Of a stretch of 46,531 nucleotides of DNA, positions 9,776 to 18,369 are shown in pieces. Position numbers and translations under genes: made by a program. The DNA is from Akkermansiaceae bacterium (lineage in GTDB: Bacteria > Verrucomicrobiota > Verrucomicrobiia > Verrucomicrobiales > Akkermansiaceae). The DNA lies in NCBI GenBank assembly GCA_947462535.1, contig CANHPN010000013.1, forward strand, positions 1-46,531, read 5' to 3'. A model generated the notes under the pieces. That model saw only the letters and a program-made list of their open reading frames with translations, was not told where the DNA came from and made no database searches. The stretch's first letter is position 1. Each line of letters opens with the position of its first letter.

Positions 9776-10195
9776 GGAGGGGGTTTAGAGGACGCGGGCG
9801 GGGTGGGCAAGGATTTCGACAAGATTGGGGGATTCTCCCGGAGTCTCTTGTTTGAAATCTCGGGCAAGTTGCTCGACTCGAAACTTTACTTCGAGGCTTT
9901 TTGGGAGGTCGGGGTCACAGCTGCGGACTTCTCGACCGCTCGCGCCGTGGAGGCGGGGTGATAGTTCTTTTCTGTAATTCCGCGGGCGAGTCCTTCTTCG
10001 CTGGGAAGGATGGTGAGGGAATTGGAGATGCCGATTGAGCCGGTTTGAGGGATTGGAAAGTGGAACGGTGTCCTTGTCAGGATTTTGAAGACGAGTTAGA
10101 ATTCTCCAAAAAACAGCGCCGACAGCGCCGCGGTTCAGCCTTGCGCACGGGGCGGTAAACGGTTTTCTTGCGGCCTGACACGATCCGGGAAATTC
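9776..10195. other. 420-bp gap without a supported gene
   Basis: No start-to-stop gene is supported here. On the minus strand a stretch from about 10100 down to 9893 stays open for about 68 codons and reads GSIGISNSLTILPSEEGLAR and further residues, but it has no usable start codon and I recognise nothing in it. It could be a decayed gene or chance. The right end should hold the promoter of the small lipoprotein gene at 10196. No repeat, tRNA or terminator is visible. Confidence 0.4.
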
Positions 10196-10516
10196 ATGAT
10201 GCCGACTCCGAACATAAGGACATTCGCGCTGCTTGGCGTTGCGTTGGCGTTGGCGTCGTGCGCCGCGCCGAAGGCGGTCGTCGTCGAGCAGGCGGTGCCG
10301 AAGCGGGAGGAGAAATTGCCCGAACCCGTGCTTGAGGAGATTGTGGTGCTCCCGGACGATGGGACTCGCATGCCGGACATGCTCGGCATGCCAAGCGATG
10401 GGGATTTCCGTTCGACCAGTCCGGTCGGGCAGAAAACGAGTTCTGGCTCGGGGGCGGTGATTTCCCGGCCGCCGACGGATCCGCCGTCGCGGGTGAAGCC
10501 GAAGGTGGTGGAATAG
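10196..10516 (+). CDS. Small proline-rich lipoprotein
   Basis: A 106-residue protein with a signal sequence ending in ALASC (Cys22), a good lipobox, so it is probably acylated and membrane-anchored. The mature part is Pro-, Glu- and Val-rich with no predicted fold (for example KREEKLPEPVLEEIVVLPDD, then a Ser/Pro-rich tail). Two adjacent Met codons (10196 and 10199) are possible starts. The stop codon abuts the convergent smpB stop with no spacer, which supports the 3' end. Function unknown; likely a lineage-specific envelope protein. Confidence 0.6.
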   Translation: MMPTPNIRTFALLGVALALASCAAPKAVVVEQAVPKREEKLPEPVLEEIVVLPDDGTRMPDMLGMPSDGDFRSTSPVGQKTSSGSGAVISRPPTDPPSRVKPKVVE

Positions 10517-10975
10517 TCAGCGCCGGTTGAAGCGCGACATCTCGCGCTGGGCTTCGCGGAGCTCGACTTTTTCCTTTAGGTCCTGGCGTTGGTCGGCGTG
10601 GGTTTTGCCCTTACCGACGCCGATTTCCACCTTCACGCGGCGGTCTTTCCAATACATCCGGAGCAGGGGAAGCGAGCAGCCTTTGACGGCGGAGGCGTTG
10701 GCGAGCTTGAGGATTTCCCGCTTGTGGAGGAGCAGGCGGCGCGGGCGTTTTTCGGGGTGGTTATACCACTCGCCGGCGGTTTGCCAGGGCTGGATGTTGC
10801 AGCCGTAGAGGAAGACTTGGTTGTTCTCGACGCGGGCGAACGCGTCGGAAATATTCACTTTCCCGGCCCGGATCGATTTGACCTCGGTGCCTTTGAGCTC
10901 GATGCCGGCCTCGTATTTCTCCGTGATGTTGAAATCGCGTCCGGCCTTCCGGTTGGTGGCGATTTCCGCACTCAT
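10517..10975 (-). CDS. smpB: SmpB, tmRNA-binding protein of trans-translation
   Basis: SmpB delivers tmRNA to stalled ribosomes. The 152-residue protein contains the full family pattern: ATNRKAGRDFNITEKYEAGI, the GTEVKSIRAGKVNISDAFAR strand pair, the NIQPWQTAGEWYNHPEKRPR loop, and RRLLLHKREI. The C-terminus carries the basic tail (GKGKTHADQRQDLKEK and onwards) that enters the mRNA channel. The ATG at 10975 is chosen; a TTG two codons upstream is also in frame. ssrA (tmRNA) is not seen in the window. The gene lies 30 bp downstream of rpoZ in the same direction, so rpoZ-smpB is a probable operon. Confidence 0.95.
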   Translation of the reverse strand: MSAEIATNRKAGRDFNITEKYEAGIELKGTEVKSIRAGKVNISDAFARVENNQVFLYGCNIQPWQTAGEWYNHPEKRPRRLLLHKREILKLANASAVKGCSLPLLRMYWKDRRVKVEIGVGKGKTHADQRQDLKEKVELREAQREMSRFNRR

Positions 10976-11005
10976 GGCCAAGCTCGGTGGTCAGGAAGGC
11001 CGCTC

Positions 11006-11209
11006 TCAGGGAGCTTCCCGTTGGATCAATTTGATTTTGCCCTCGATGATTTCCTGCAGGGCGATGTCCGCCACGCCCATGCTCGGACGGGTGGCAATCA
11101 AGGGGGAACGCCCGCTGTTGAGCTGTTTGACGCGCTGGGAGACCAGATTGACCAGCACAAGTGGGTCGGTGACAATTTCAGAGGCCTTATCAAGAAGATC
11201 GCTTTTCAT
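11006..11209 (-). CDS. rpoZ: RNA polymerase omega subunit
   Basis: A 67-residue protein beginning MKSDLLDKASEIVTDPLVLV, with VNLVSQRVKQLNSGRSPLI and a C-terminal helix of the type MGVADIALQEIIEGKI. These match the short omega subunits that stabilise the beta' subunit of RNA polymerase. An in-frame extension of 29 codons upstream (to 11296) lacks family similarity, so the ATG at 11209 is preferred. It is cotranscribed with smpB by position. Recognition of such a short protein is by motif order, so the call is good but not certain. Confidence 0.82.
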   Translation of the reverse strand: MKSDLLDKASEIVTDPLVLVNLVSQRVKQLNSGRSPLIATRPSMGVADIALQEIIEGKIKLIQREAP

Positions 11210-11345
11210 AGGAGAACCGGGAAATCGCGAAATGGGCCGCTCCTGCTCAAACGGGATGACGTTTTTGGGGAGCAGAGACGGTTTTTTTTCGCTCAAAATA
11301 AATGGGATGGACAGAATTTCCGGCGATCACGCCGGGCCAATGGTC

Positions 11346-11385
11346 AAACCAGAGAATCGGCGAGCTGACAAGTCTTATCTGGTTT
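11346..11385. other. 8-bp-arm inverted repeat upstream of rpoZ
   Basis: AAACCAGA (11346-11353) and TCTGGTTT (11378-11385) are exact reverse complements separated by 24 bases, between rpoZ and the upstream DUF3147-like gene. A second hairpin, CCGGCG-ATCA-CGCCGG, lies at 11320-11335. Neither has a T-tract in the minus-strand direction, so termination of the upstream gene is not clearly supported. They may be leader or control structures for rpoZ. Confidence 0.3.
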
Positions 11386-11416
11386 TTAAAAAAGGAAAAT
11401 TTCAGATCGCTGAGGC

Positions 11417-11812
11417 TCATTTCGGCATCAGGTCGATGCCGATGCGGCGGAGGACGATGACAGTGATCCAGAAGAGCGCCACGGTGATGAGGCAATTGGC
11501 GGCGAGCGCGACCCAGAATCCCCAGCCGCTGCGCAGCATCCACGGTAGAATGAGAAACATCGGCAGGGTGGGGAGAACGAACCAGAACGTGCCCTCGGCG
11601 TGATTCGCGAGTCGCTCGGAGGATTGCCTGGCTTGGTGCATCCAGATCATGGCGAGCAGCGAGGTGAGCGGCAGGGCGATAAGCAGGGCGGAAAGCCGGT
11701 CGTTGACGAGCTGGACCTTGTTGACCAGCAGGATGATGAAGGCGCTGAGAAACAGCTTGCCGAGATCGAGCGGGGTGATGCTGAGGATTTTATCCCAGGG
11801 AATGCGGTTCAT
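11417..11812 (-). CDS. DUF3147-like small membrane protein
   Basis: A 131-residue hydrophobic protein with four probable transmembrane helices (about residues 17-33, 40-57, 72-90 and 97-118). The segments LGKLFLSAFIILLVNKVQLV and WFVLPTLPMFLILPWMLRSG, with short charged loops, are consistent with the DUF3147 family of inner-membrane proteins of unknown function; the assignment is from memory and moderate. MNRIPWDKIL at 11812 is chosen because the longer in-frame reading is low-complexity and overlaps the divergent gene at 11861. A short divergent promoter region separates them. Confidence 0.6.
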   Translation of the reverse strand: MNRIPWDKILSITPLDLGKLFLSAFIILLVNKVQLVNDRLSALLIALPLTSLLAMIWMHQARQSSERLANHAEGTFWFVLPTLPMFLILPWMLRSGWGFWVALAANCLITVALFWITVIVLRRIGIDLMPK

Positions 11813-11860
11813 GGGGAAGGGAGCTTGCGGCTGCCGGAACGATATGGATAGCTTGCCGCC

Positions 11861-12652
11861 ATGCAAGCCGCCTGTCTTGTTTGTTCCATCGCCGTGCTTT
11901 TCGCCGCATCCGCTTCCGCCGTGCAGGCCGCCGGTCTGAGCGATGGACAGAAGGCGGCGATCGGTAAAAAAATCTGGCAGAACGAATGCGCGGGCAGCGT
12001 CGCCGGGCTGACGACTTGGAATGCGGGCGAGGAATTTCCCTCGATGGGCATCGGTCATTTCATTTGGTATCCGGCCGGTTTCAAAGGGCGCTTCGAGGAA
12101 AGCTGGCCATCATTTGTTGTGTTCGCCCGCCAGCGCGGAGCCAATCTGCCGGCGGTGGCGCTTGAAGCACACAGCCCGTGGCGGACGAAGACCGAGTTTC
12201 AAAAGGATTTCAAAAGCGCACAGATGACGGCTTTGAGGAATTGGCTGGCGGGGAATGTCGGGCTGCAAACCGACTTCATCATCGCCCGCTCGCGCGCTGC
12301 GCTGGCCAAGATTCTTGCGGCGGCACCTGCGAGTGAGAAAAAGCGGATCGAGGCGAATTACCAGAAAGTTTCCACCACCTCGCAGGGGACCTACGCGCTG
12401 ATCGACTACGTGAATTTCAAGGGCGACGGGACGCAGGTTTCCGAGCGCTACAACGGCCGCGGCTGGGGTCTGCTCCAGGTGTTGGGCGAAATGAGGGAGG
12501 TGCCGTCAGGCACCGCCGCGGCGACGGAATTCTCCGCCGCCGCGAAACGCGTGCTCTCCCGCCGGATCGCGAACTCACCGCAGGAGCGCGGTGAAAAACG
12601 CTGGGAAGAGGGCTGGCACAACCGCTGTGCCACCTACGGCAGACCGCTCTGA
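11861..12652 (+). CDS. Secreted conserved protein with lysozyme-like signature
   Basis: A 263-residue protein with a signal peptide (cleavage near AVQAA, residue 24). The mature N-terminus reads IWQNECAG, then LTTWNAGEEFPSMGIGHFIW. A Glu followed about 20 residues later by a GIGH motif is reminiscent of phage-type lysozymes, where the catalytic Glu precedes a T-x-G-x-GH strand. Downstream, a Trp/Arg-rich segment (YNGRGWGLLQVLGEM) is conserved in the family as I recall it. This is a widely distributed conserved hypothetical family; muralytic activity is my inference and untested. The 3' end of the gene overlaps a perfect inverted repeat that may serve the urt promoter downstream. Confidence 0.6.
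   Translation: MQAACLVCSIAVLFAASASAVQAAGLSDGQKAAIGKKIWQNECAGSVAGLTTWNAGEEFPSMGIGHFIWYPAGFKGRFEESWPSFVVFARQRGANLPAVALEAHSPWRTKTEFQKDFKSAQMTALRNWLAGNVGLQTDFIIARSRAALAKILAAAPASEKKRIEANYQKVSTTSQGTYALIDYVNFKGDGTQVSERYNGRGWGLLQVLGEMREVPSGTAAATEFSAAAKRVLSRRIANSPQERGEKRWEEGWHNRCATYGRPL
12614..12632. promoter_or_regulatory. Possible activator site (TGGCACA-N5-TGTGCCA) upstream of urtB
   Basis: Perfect 7-bp arms around a 5-base spacer. The centre lies about 99 bp upstream of the start point predicted from the sigma-54-like element at 12696, a typical enhancer distance for NtrC-type activators. It resembles the NtrC consensus in symmetry and in its GCAC/GTGC core, though the spacing is not identical. 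It falls inside the end of the previous coding region, so chance or codon constraint is possible. Confidence 0.4.
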
Positions 12653-12695
12653 TAGGCCGGCTTGCTTCCGGGTGTCAGGCGATTTTCCCGGCACG

Positions 12696-12711
12696 TGGCA
12701 CAGCGGGTGCT
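12696..12711 (+). promoter_or_regulatory. Sigma-54-like promoter before urtB
   Basis: TGGCAC-AGCGG-GTGCT matches the -24/-12 consensus TGGCAC-N5-TTGCT except for one base, with the required GG-N10-GC spacing. The predicted start point is near 12722, only about 6 bases before the urtB ATG, so the transcript would be nearly leaderless. That is the main objection. Confidence 0.5.
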
Positions 12712-12727
12712 CTAGCGACGCCGGCCC

Positions 12728-14467
12728 ATGCTGAAGTCGATTTTCAAAACTCTCGCTCCATTCCTTCAAAGCGGCCTTCAGCTTGGAGTGGCTTTCTCGT
12801 TGATTGGCTCCGTGGAGGCGCGGGAAGTCTCGATTCGCGAAATGATCGCGTCCGCCACCGTCGCCAAGACCCCCGCCGAACAGCGCCAAATCATCCTCTC
12901 TCTCAAGAGCAACCCCTCGCCCGAGGTCGTGAAGTGGTTTGATCGATGGAAGTCGGGTGAAATTTTCCTCCACGAAGATTCATCCGGCGTGATCACCCCC
13001 GTCGTCCTGACCGGTGCGGCGGCGGGCGATGATTCGTTCGCCACCGTTCGCGTGTCGGACGGCTCCCCGCTGCTGGCCGTCGACAGCAGCGCGGTGAGGA
13101 TCAATCCCAAGGAAGTCGAGTTTGCGGAGACCGACTCCGGTCTCCGCCGCGCGATGAGGGAAGTCGCCGATCTGGCAGCCCTTGCGGATCCAGATTTATC
13201 CAAGCGAATCCGGGCGATCCAGGACTCTGCTATCGGCCAGAAATCAGAAAAACTCCCAGAGCTCCAGTTGCTCCTGACCACGGAGAAACATCCCAAGGCC
13301 GTCCGCGCGCTGGAGGAATCCATCGCGATCATCCAGCTCCGCTCGCCCTTAGCCGGGGAACGGGTCGCGGCTTGCGAAAGACTCGGAAAACTCAATTCTC
13401 TCGCCGCGCAAGACACGATCAGGACCATCCTCAAGGAAGCCGAGGCCGCCAAAGACCTTCCGACCGCGCATGCGGCCAAGACGGCGCTCTCCGCGATCGA
13501 AGGTCACATCTCCCGGATCAACGCCGCCGGCACGGTATTCCGGGGGATTTCGTTAGGATCGGTTCTGCTGGTAGTTGCCATCGGACTGGCGATCACCTTC
13601 GGCCTGATGGGCATCATCAACATGGCCCACGGCGAGCTGATCGCACTGGGAGCATACACGACCTATGTCATTCAAAACATCTTCGCGGCGGGCCTGAACC
13701 TGTCGCCATTCGGAATCTCGATTTCCATACCCGGCATGAATCTGCCCGCCGGCAGCATGGGCATGTATTTCGTCGTCGCTCTTCCCGCCAGCTTCCTCGC
13801 CGCCGCGCTTGTGGGACTCCTTCTCGAGCGCGCCGTGATCCAGTTCCTCTATCGGCGACCGCTGGAATCCCTGCTCGCGACCTGGGGGATATCCCTCGTC
13901 CTCCAACAGCTCCTCCGGCTGGTCTTCGGTGCTAACAATGTCCAGGTTTCCAGCCCTTCATGGCTCTCGGGAAATTGGACGGTCAACGACGTGGTCTTCG
14001 GCTGGAACCGCGTTTTTGTGATCGGATTCGCAGCCCTCATCATCGTGGTGACCTGGCTGGTGCTGAACAAAACCTCGCTTGGCCTGCTCATCCGCGCGGT
14101 CATGCAGAACCGCAATATGGCCGCCTGCATGGGCGTCCGCACCGAGCGGGTCAACATGATGACCTTCGCCTTCGGCTGCGGCCTCGCCGGACTCGCCGGG
14201 GCGTTTCTCTCCCAGATCGGCAATGTCGGACCGTCGCTCGGGCAGAACTACATCGTCGATGCTTTCATGACCGTAGTCGTCGGCGGCGTTGGAAACATTC
14301 TCGGAACCGTCATCAGCGCCCTCGGCATCGGCATGGCCGACCAGTCACTCCAACAGTATCTCGGAAATCCGGTGATCGGGAAAATCCTCGTTCTCGGCAC
14401 CATCATCCTATTCCTGCAATGGCGTCCCGCAGGTATATTCGTCACCCGTTCGCGCAGCCTTGATTGA
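12728..14467 (+). CDS. urtB: UrtB, urea ABC transporter permease with N-terminal extension
   Basis: One of two membrane permeases of the high-affinity urea importer. Residues about 1-31 are a signal-like hydrophobic segment (FKTLAPFLQSGLQLGVAF, ending VEA). Residues 32 to about 265 form a soluble, mostly helical domain outside the membrane. From about 270 onward it is a LivH-type permease: SLGSVLLVVAIGLAITFGLM, then the family mark NMAHGELIALGAYTTY, several further helices, and a GGVGNILGTVISALGIGMA loop near the C-terminus. The long N-terminal domain is a known feature of UrtB and absent from amino-acid LivH proteins. It leads the urtBCDE operon; urtC begins 3 bp after its stop. Confidence 0.93.
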   Translation: MLKSIFKTLAPFLQSGLQLGVAFSLIGSVEAREVSIREMIASATVAKTPAEQRQIILSLKSNPSPEVVKWFDRWKSGEIFLHEDSSGVITPVVLTGAAAGDDSFATVRVSDGSPLLAVDSSAVRINPKEVEFAETDSGLRRAMREVADLAALADPDLSKRIRAIQDSAIGQKSEKLPELQLLLTTEKHPKAVRALEESIAIIQLRSPLAGERVAACERLGKLNSLAAQDTIRTILKEAEAAKDLPTAHAAKTALSAIEGHISRINAAGTVFRGISLGSVLLVVAIGLAITFGLMGIINMAHGELIALGAYTTYVIQNIFAAGLNLSPFGISISIPGMNLPAGSMGMYFVVALPASFLAAALVGLLLERAVIQFLYRRPLESLLATWGISLVLQQLLRLVFGANNVQVSSPSWLSGNWTVNDVVFGWNRVFVIGFAALIIVVTWLVLNKTSLGLLIRAVMQNRNMAACMGVRTERVNMMTFAFGCGLAGLAGAFLSQIGNVGPSLGQNYIVDAFMTVVVGGVGNILGTVISALGIGMADQSLQQYLGNPVIGKILVLGTIILFLQWRPAGIFVTRSRSLD

Positions 14468-14470
14468 ACC

Positions 14471-15607
14471 ATGCCCTCCCAACCTTTCACCGGACGCGTC
14501 CAACTCCCCGTTCTCATCCTCGCCGCAGTTTTCCTCGTGGTGGTGATGCCGGCCCTGAACGCCTTCGGGATCATCGAGAATTTCACCCTCAACCTGTGGG
14601 GCAAGTATCTCTGTTATAGCATCATGGCAATTTCGATCGACCTGCTGTGGGGCTACACAGGGCTGTTATGCCTTGGGCAGGCCCTGTTTTTCACCCTTGG
14701 TGGCTACATGATGGGGATGCACCTGATGCTGATGATCGGGAAACTCGGCCAATACAAAAGCGAGCTTCCCGACTTCATGGTGTTTCTCGGACATACGGAA
14801 ATTCCGGCGTTCTGGCAGCCGTTCTATTCATTCCCTTTCGCGCTCGCGATGGTGTTCCTCGTGCCGGGACTGCTCTCCTACGTCTTCGGCTATCTCGCCT
14901 TCCGCTCCCGGATCAAAGGCGTGTATTTCTCGATCCTGACCCAAGCCCTGACCTACGGAATGGCGCTGCTGTTTTTCAAAAACGACCTGCTGATGGGCGG
15001 TAACAATGGGTTCACGGACTTCCGCACCCTCCTCGGCGCGGATCTCCGCACCGCTTCCACCCAGCGGATTCTCTATATCTGCACCGCCGTCCTGATGGTC
15101 GCCGTCGTCGCGGGATGCAAGTGGCTGACGAACTCCCGCTTCGGTCTCATCCAGCGCGCCATCCGCGACTCGGAAAACCGGGTGCTGTTCTCCGGCTATG
15201 CCACCGCGAATTTCAAGCTCTTCATCTTCGTTACCAGCGCGATGATCGCGGCCTTCGCCGGCGCGCTCTACGTGCCCCAGGTCGGCATCATCAATCCCAG
15301 CGAAATGACCACCGAGAAATCCCTCGAAGCTGTCGTCTGGGTCGCGCTCGGCGGCCGCGGCACACTGGTAGGACCGGTGGTTGGAGCGATTTCCGTCAAC
15401 GCGCTGAAGAGCTGGGCCACCCGCGCCTATCCGGACCTCTGGGTGCTGATCCTGGGAGGAACCTTCGTTCTCATCGTGATGTTCATGCCCAAGGGAATCG
15501 TGGGGCTTCCCTCGCAGATCCAGGAAATCATCGCCAAAATCCGTCGCAGGAGCCTGCAGGCCGACCCAGTGCAGCCTGCCATTTCATCCGAAACCGCCGA
15601 CCCATGA
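14471..15607 (+). CDS. urtC: UrtC, urea ABC transporter permease
   Basis: LivM-type permease partner of UrtB in the inner membrane, 378 residues. It shows the usual family segments: [20 protein letters not shown] with [20 protein letters not shown], the cytoplasmic EAA-like loop around [20 protein letters not shown], and the terminal [20 protein letters not shown]. About ten membrane helices are apparent. A central loop (about residues 85-115) is longer than in amino-acid transporters, as is usual in UrtC. The TGA overlaps the ATG of urtD (ATGA at 15604-15607), so translation is probably coupled. Confidence 0.94.
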   Translation: MPSQPFTGRVQLPVLILAAVFLVVVMPALNAFGIIENFTLNLWGKYLCYSIMAISIDLLWGYTGLLCLGQALFFTLGGYMMGMHLMLMIGKLGQYKSELPDFMVFLGHTEIPAFWQPFYSFPFALAMVFLVPGLLSYVFGYLAFRSRIKGVYFSILTQALTYGMALLFFKNDLLMGGNNGFTDFRTLLGADLRTASTQRILYICTAVLMVAVVAGCKWLTNSRFGLIQRAIRDSENRVLFSGYATANFKLFIFVTSAMIAAFAGALYVPQVGIINPSEMTTEKSLEAVVWVALGGRGTLVGPVVGAISVNALKSWATRAYPDLWVLILGGTFVLIVMFMPKGIVGLPSQIQEIIAKIRRRSLQADPVQPAISSETADP

Positions 15608-16374
15608 GCCAGAAGCCATTTCTCCTTGCAGCAGAGGGACTCAGCAAATCATTTGATGGTTTCAAAGCCATCAATGATCTCAACTTCTATCTCGATGAGG
15701 GCGAGCTGCGCACCGTCATCGGTCCTAACGGCGCCGGGAAGACCACCTTTCTCGATATCATCACCGGGCGCACCCAGCCTGACGAAGGCACTTTGCTCTG
15801 GGATGACGCGAAGCACGATCTTCTCAAGCTCAATGAATATGAGATTTATCGACTCGGGATCGGCCGCAAGTTTCAGACTCCCACCGTTTTTAACGATCAC
15901 ACCGTCGCGGAAAACCTGATTCTCTCGCTCGCCGGTTCGCGCGGCATCTGGCATAGCCTGTTCGGGAAGATCACCTCTGACCAGCGCGACCGAATCGCCG
16001 GAATACTCACCACCGTTAAGCTCGCCGACCACGCTCACCGCAAAGCCGGCGCGCTCGCCCACGGCCAGAAACAGTGGCTCGAAATCGGCATGCTTCTCGC
16101 CCAGGAAGCACGGCTGCTGCTTGTCGACGAGCCCGCCGCCGGCATGACCGACGAGGAAACCTATCGCACCGGCGAGCTGCTCCTCTCCCTTGCGGGAAAG
16201 TATACCATCGTGGTCATCGAGCATGACATGACATTCGTGCGGCAGATTTCCCAAGGCCGCAAGGTCACCGTTCTCCATCAGGGACACGTTCTTTGCGAAG
16301 GTCCTGTCGATCAAGTCCAGTCCGATGAGCGTGTTATGGAAGTCTACCTCGGCCGCAAATCCAAAGCCGCATGA
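15604..16374 (+). CDS. urtD: UrtD, urea ABC transporter ATP-binding protein
   Basis: A 256-residue cytoplasmic ATPase of the LivG type. Walker A is GPNGAGKT in [19 protein letters not shown]. The Q-loop region reads [11 protein letters not shown], the signature is the UrtD-typical [14 protein letters not shown] (GQKQ in place of GGQ), Walker B is [11 protein letters not shown], and the switch His is in VVIEHDM. The start was chosen at the ATG that overlaps the urtC stop; the reading frame is open further upstream but that part is an out-of-frame shadow of urtC. The TGA overlaps the urtE ATG in the same ATGA fashion. Confidence 0.95.
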   Translation: MSQKPFLLAAEGLSKSFDGFKAINDLNFYLDEGELRTVIGPNGAGKTTFLDIITGRTQPDEGTLLWDDAKHDLLKLNEYEIYRLGIGRKFQTPTVFNDHTVAENLILSLAGSRGIWHSLFGKITSDQRDRIAGILTTVKLADHAHRKAGALAHGQKQWLEIGMLLAQEARLLLVDEPAAGMTDEETYRTGELLLSLAGKYTIVVIEHDMTFVRQISQGRKVTVLHQGHVLCEGPVDQVQSDERVMEVYLGRKSKAA

Positions 16375-17096
16375 TCGCCTCCCCGACACAAACCGAAAGC
16401 CTGACGATATCCGATCTCCGGGTTTCCATCGGCGGAAGCGGCATCCTGCGCGGCGTCAATTTGTCCATCCGCCCCCAAACCGTCTTCTGCCTGATGGGCC
16501 GCAATGGAGTCGGGAAAAGCACGACCCTCAAGGCGCTGATGGGCTTGCTCCCGGCGGATTCCGGCTGCATCAAGCTCGAAGGATCTTTCCTGGACCGCGC
16601 TTCCTCCGCCGACCGCGCCCGACTTGGCCTCGGCTATGTCCCGCAAGGTCGCGAAATATTTCCCCATCTCACCGTCGAGGAGAACCTCTTCATCGGTCTC
16701 AACGCCCGAGGCCAGAAGCGTGATGCCAGCCAGACGGATCGGATCTACACGCTTTTCCCTATCATCAGGGAGTTCCTCCATCGTAAGGGCGGCATGCTTT
16801 CCGGCGGACAGCAACAACAGCTCGCCATCGGCCGCGCGCTGCTCACGAAGCCGAAGCTTCTCATTCTAGACGAGCCGACCGAAGGTATTCAGCCTAACAT
16901 TATCGACCAGATCGGCGACGCCATCAAGATGCTCCGCTCCGAGGGAGAAATGAGCATCCTCCTCGTCGAGCAATACCTCGATTTCTGCAAGGAGCTCGGC
17001 GACGACTTCGCCATTCTTGAGCGCGGGGCCGTTGCCGCGTCCGGAGAAGTGACCGCCCTGACCGAGGATGTCGTGAAAGAGTTTCTCACGGTTTGA
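16371..17096 (+). CDS. urtE: UrtE, urea ABC transporter ATP-binding protein
   Basis: A 241-residue LivF-type ATPase, second nucleotide-binding subunit of the urea importer. Walker A is GRNGVGKST (MGRNGVGKSTTLKALMG), the Q-loop LGYVPQGREIFPHLTVEENL is strongly family-specific, the signature is MLSGGQQQQLAIGRALL, Walker B is LLILDEPTEGIQPNI, and the H-loop equivalent is LLVEQYLDF, with Gln where His is usual, as in LivF/UrtE. Start at 16371 within the ATGA overlap. It closes the tightly coupled urtBCDE block; a 198-bp gap with its own promoter-like element follows before the barrel gene. Confidence 0.95.
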   Translation: MIASPTQTESLTISDLRVSIGGSGILRGVNLSIRPQTVFCLMGRNGVGKSTTLKALMGLLPADSGCIKLEGSFLDRASSADRARLGLGYVPQGREIFPHLTVEENLFIGLNARGQKRDASQTDRIYTLFPIIREFLHRKGGMLSGGQQQQLAIGRALLTKPKLLILDEPTEGIQPNIIDQIGDAIKMLRSEGEMSILLVEQYLDFCKELGDDFAILERGAVAASGEVTALTEDVVKEFLTV

Positions 17097-17155
17097 TTGA
17101 ATCGGGGGTCTGAGATGTGGTTTTTTCATACCCATGGCCAGAATGCATGATCAGA

Positions 17156-17168
17156 ATTCATGATGAAT
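17156..17168. promoter_or_regulatory. Inverted repeat upstream of the barrel gene
   Basis: ATTCAT-G-ATGAAT, perfect 6-bp arms around a single base, centred about 90 bp upstream of the start point predicted from the element at 17227. The sequence is unlike the repeat before urtB, so if both are activator sites they bind different proteins. A second short repeat, TGCCAA/TTGGCA, brackets the -24 region. Confidence 0.3.
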
Positions 17169-17226
17169 CGGAAAAGTGCCGATCCGGTCCGGCCGATTCG
17201 AATTTTTGCCAATGAAACATCAAATT

Positions 17227-17242
17227 TGGCATAAATAGAGCT
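17227..17242 (+). promoter_or_regulatory. Weak sigma-54-like promoter before the barrel gene
   Basis: TGGCAT-AAATA-GAGCT retains the -24 TGGCA and the GG-N10-GC spacing, but the -12 half (GAGC) is poor compared with TTGC. The predicted start point is near 17253, leaving a 42-base leader before the ATG at 17295. Confidence 0.4.
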
Positions 17243-17294
17243 ACCAGGAATACCGAGCGGAATTCCGCCAATAAAGCAACAATACCTATCGAAA

Positions 17295-18341
17295 ATGAAA
17301 AGCAAAACACGATTCAGTAAGTTTCACCTACCATTGGCAATGGCACTCGGCACCACAGGCGCGATGGCCGGAACCGAGACGGCGGCAGCTCCATCACTGG
17401 CACCGACTCCGGATTGGTTGAAGGTCAGCGGCTACGCCGCCGTATCCTATATCCACACGGAGGTGGATTCTGATCTTGGCGATTTTGATGAAGATACATT
17501 GTTCGACGCCGGCACTCCATTTGATGCCGTGAAGCTCGGGCTCGAAGCAACCAAGGGATCCTTCACCGCTTACGCAAGCATCTTCTTCTCGCCGGTTAAT
17601 GACAATGATGCGTTTGGTTCCGGCAGTGACGCGGGTATCCTGGACGCACATGTCAGCTACAAGACCGGTGATTTTTCCGTCACGGGGGGTAAGTATCTGA
17701 GCTGGCTTGGATACGAAGCGTTTGACGCGGTGAACATGACGCAGATGTCCTACGCCAACAGCTTGTTGGGGGCGATTCCAGCTTATCACACCGGCATCAA
17801 GTTTGAATACACGACCGGCGTGTTTGGCACCGGCGTCAATGTCTCCGACTCCATCCGCGGTGGCGATGGTTTCTGGAGCGGTGACGAAGACTATGGTAAC
17901 GGTCTGGGTTACGAGGCTTATGTCGTCTACAAGGGAATCGAAAAGCTCACGCTCTGGGGCGGTGTTGCCTTTGACACCTCTGATGACATTGAAGGTGCGC
18001 CGGTGGACGAGTTTGTCACTTATGACGTCTGGGCTAGTTATGCGCTCTCGGACAAAATGACAGTGGCCGCGGAACTCGCCTATTGCGACAACGGCACTGT
18101 TTTCGGCACCCAGGGACTCGCTTTCCTGCAATACGCCTTTACCGAGAAGTTCTCGACCGTGTTCCGATTCGGCTACGACAATGTGGAGACCATCAATGCG
18201 ACCGGCTACAAGTACACGATTGCGCCGAGCTATGCCTTCAATGACCACTTCACACTCCGTGGTGAAGTCAGCTACACCGACACCGATGTGGCCGACACCG
18301 ACACCCTCTTCACCGGCGTCCAAGCCCTGGTCAAGTTCTAA
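17295..18341 (+). CDS. Outer-membrane beta-barrel, probable urea-locus porin
   Basis: A 348-residue protein with a signal peptide (residues 1 to about 25, ending GAMAG). After it comes a run of amphipathic strands with alternating aromatic and polar residues, for example LKVSGYAAVSYIHTEVDSD, ILDAHVSYKTGDFSVTGGKY and LRGEVSYTDTDVADTDTLF. The C-terminus ends in VQALVKF with terminal Phe, the classical outer-membrane sorting signal read by BamA. It is acidic and has the size of a porin of the BBP2-like type. Lying between urtE and urtA, it most likely lets urea or short amides cross the outer membrane; the substrate is inferred from position only. A hairpin follows it before urtA. Confidence 0.8.
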   Translation: MKSKTRFSKFHLPLAMALGTTGAMAGTETAAAPSLAPTPDWLKVSGYAAVSYIHTEVDSDLGDFDEDTLFDAGTPFDAVKLGLEATKGSFTAYASIFFSPVNDNDAFGSGSDAGILDAHVSYKTGDFSVTGGKYLSWLGYEAFDAVNMTQMSYANSLLGAIPAYHTGIKFEYTTGVFGTGVNVSDSIRGGDGFWSGDEDYGNGLGYEAYVVYKGIEKLTLWGGVAFDTSDDIEGAPVDEFVTYDVWASYALSDKMTVAAELAYCDNGTVFGTQGLAFLQYAFTEKFSTVFRFGYDNVETINATGYKYTIAPSYAFNDHFTLRGEVSYTDTDVADTDTLFTGVQALVKF

Positions 18342-18369
18342 TCCTATTTCTTGGTATTAAACGGTTGCG

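Noticed and set aside
12300-12728. The repeat at 12614-12632 as part of a terminator of the upstream gene
   Set aside because: It lies within the coding region before the stop codon and has no T-tract.
18348-18367. TGGTAT...TTGC as a sigma-54 promoter for urtA
   Set aside because: The spacing between GG and GC is 12 rather than 10 bases, which does not fit the sigma-54 consensus.
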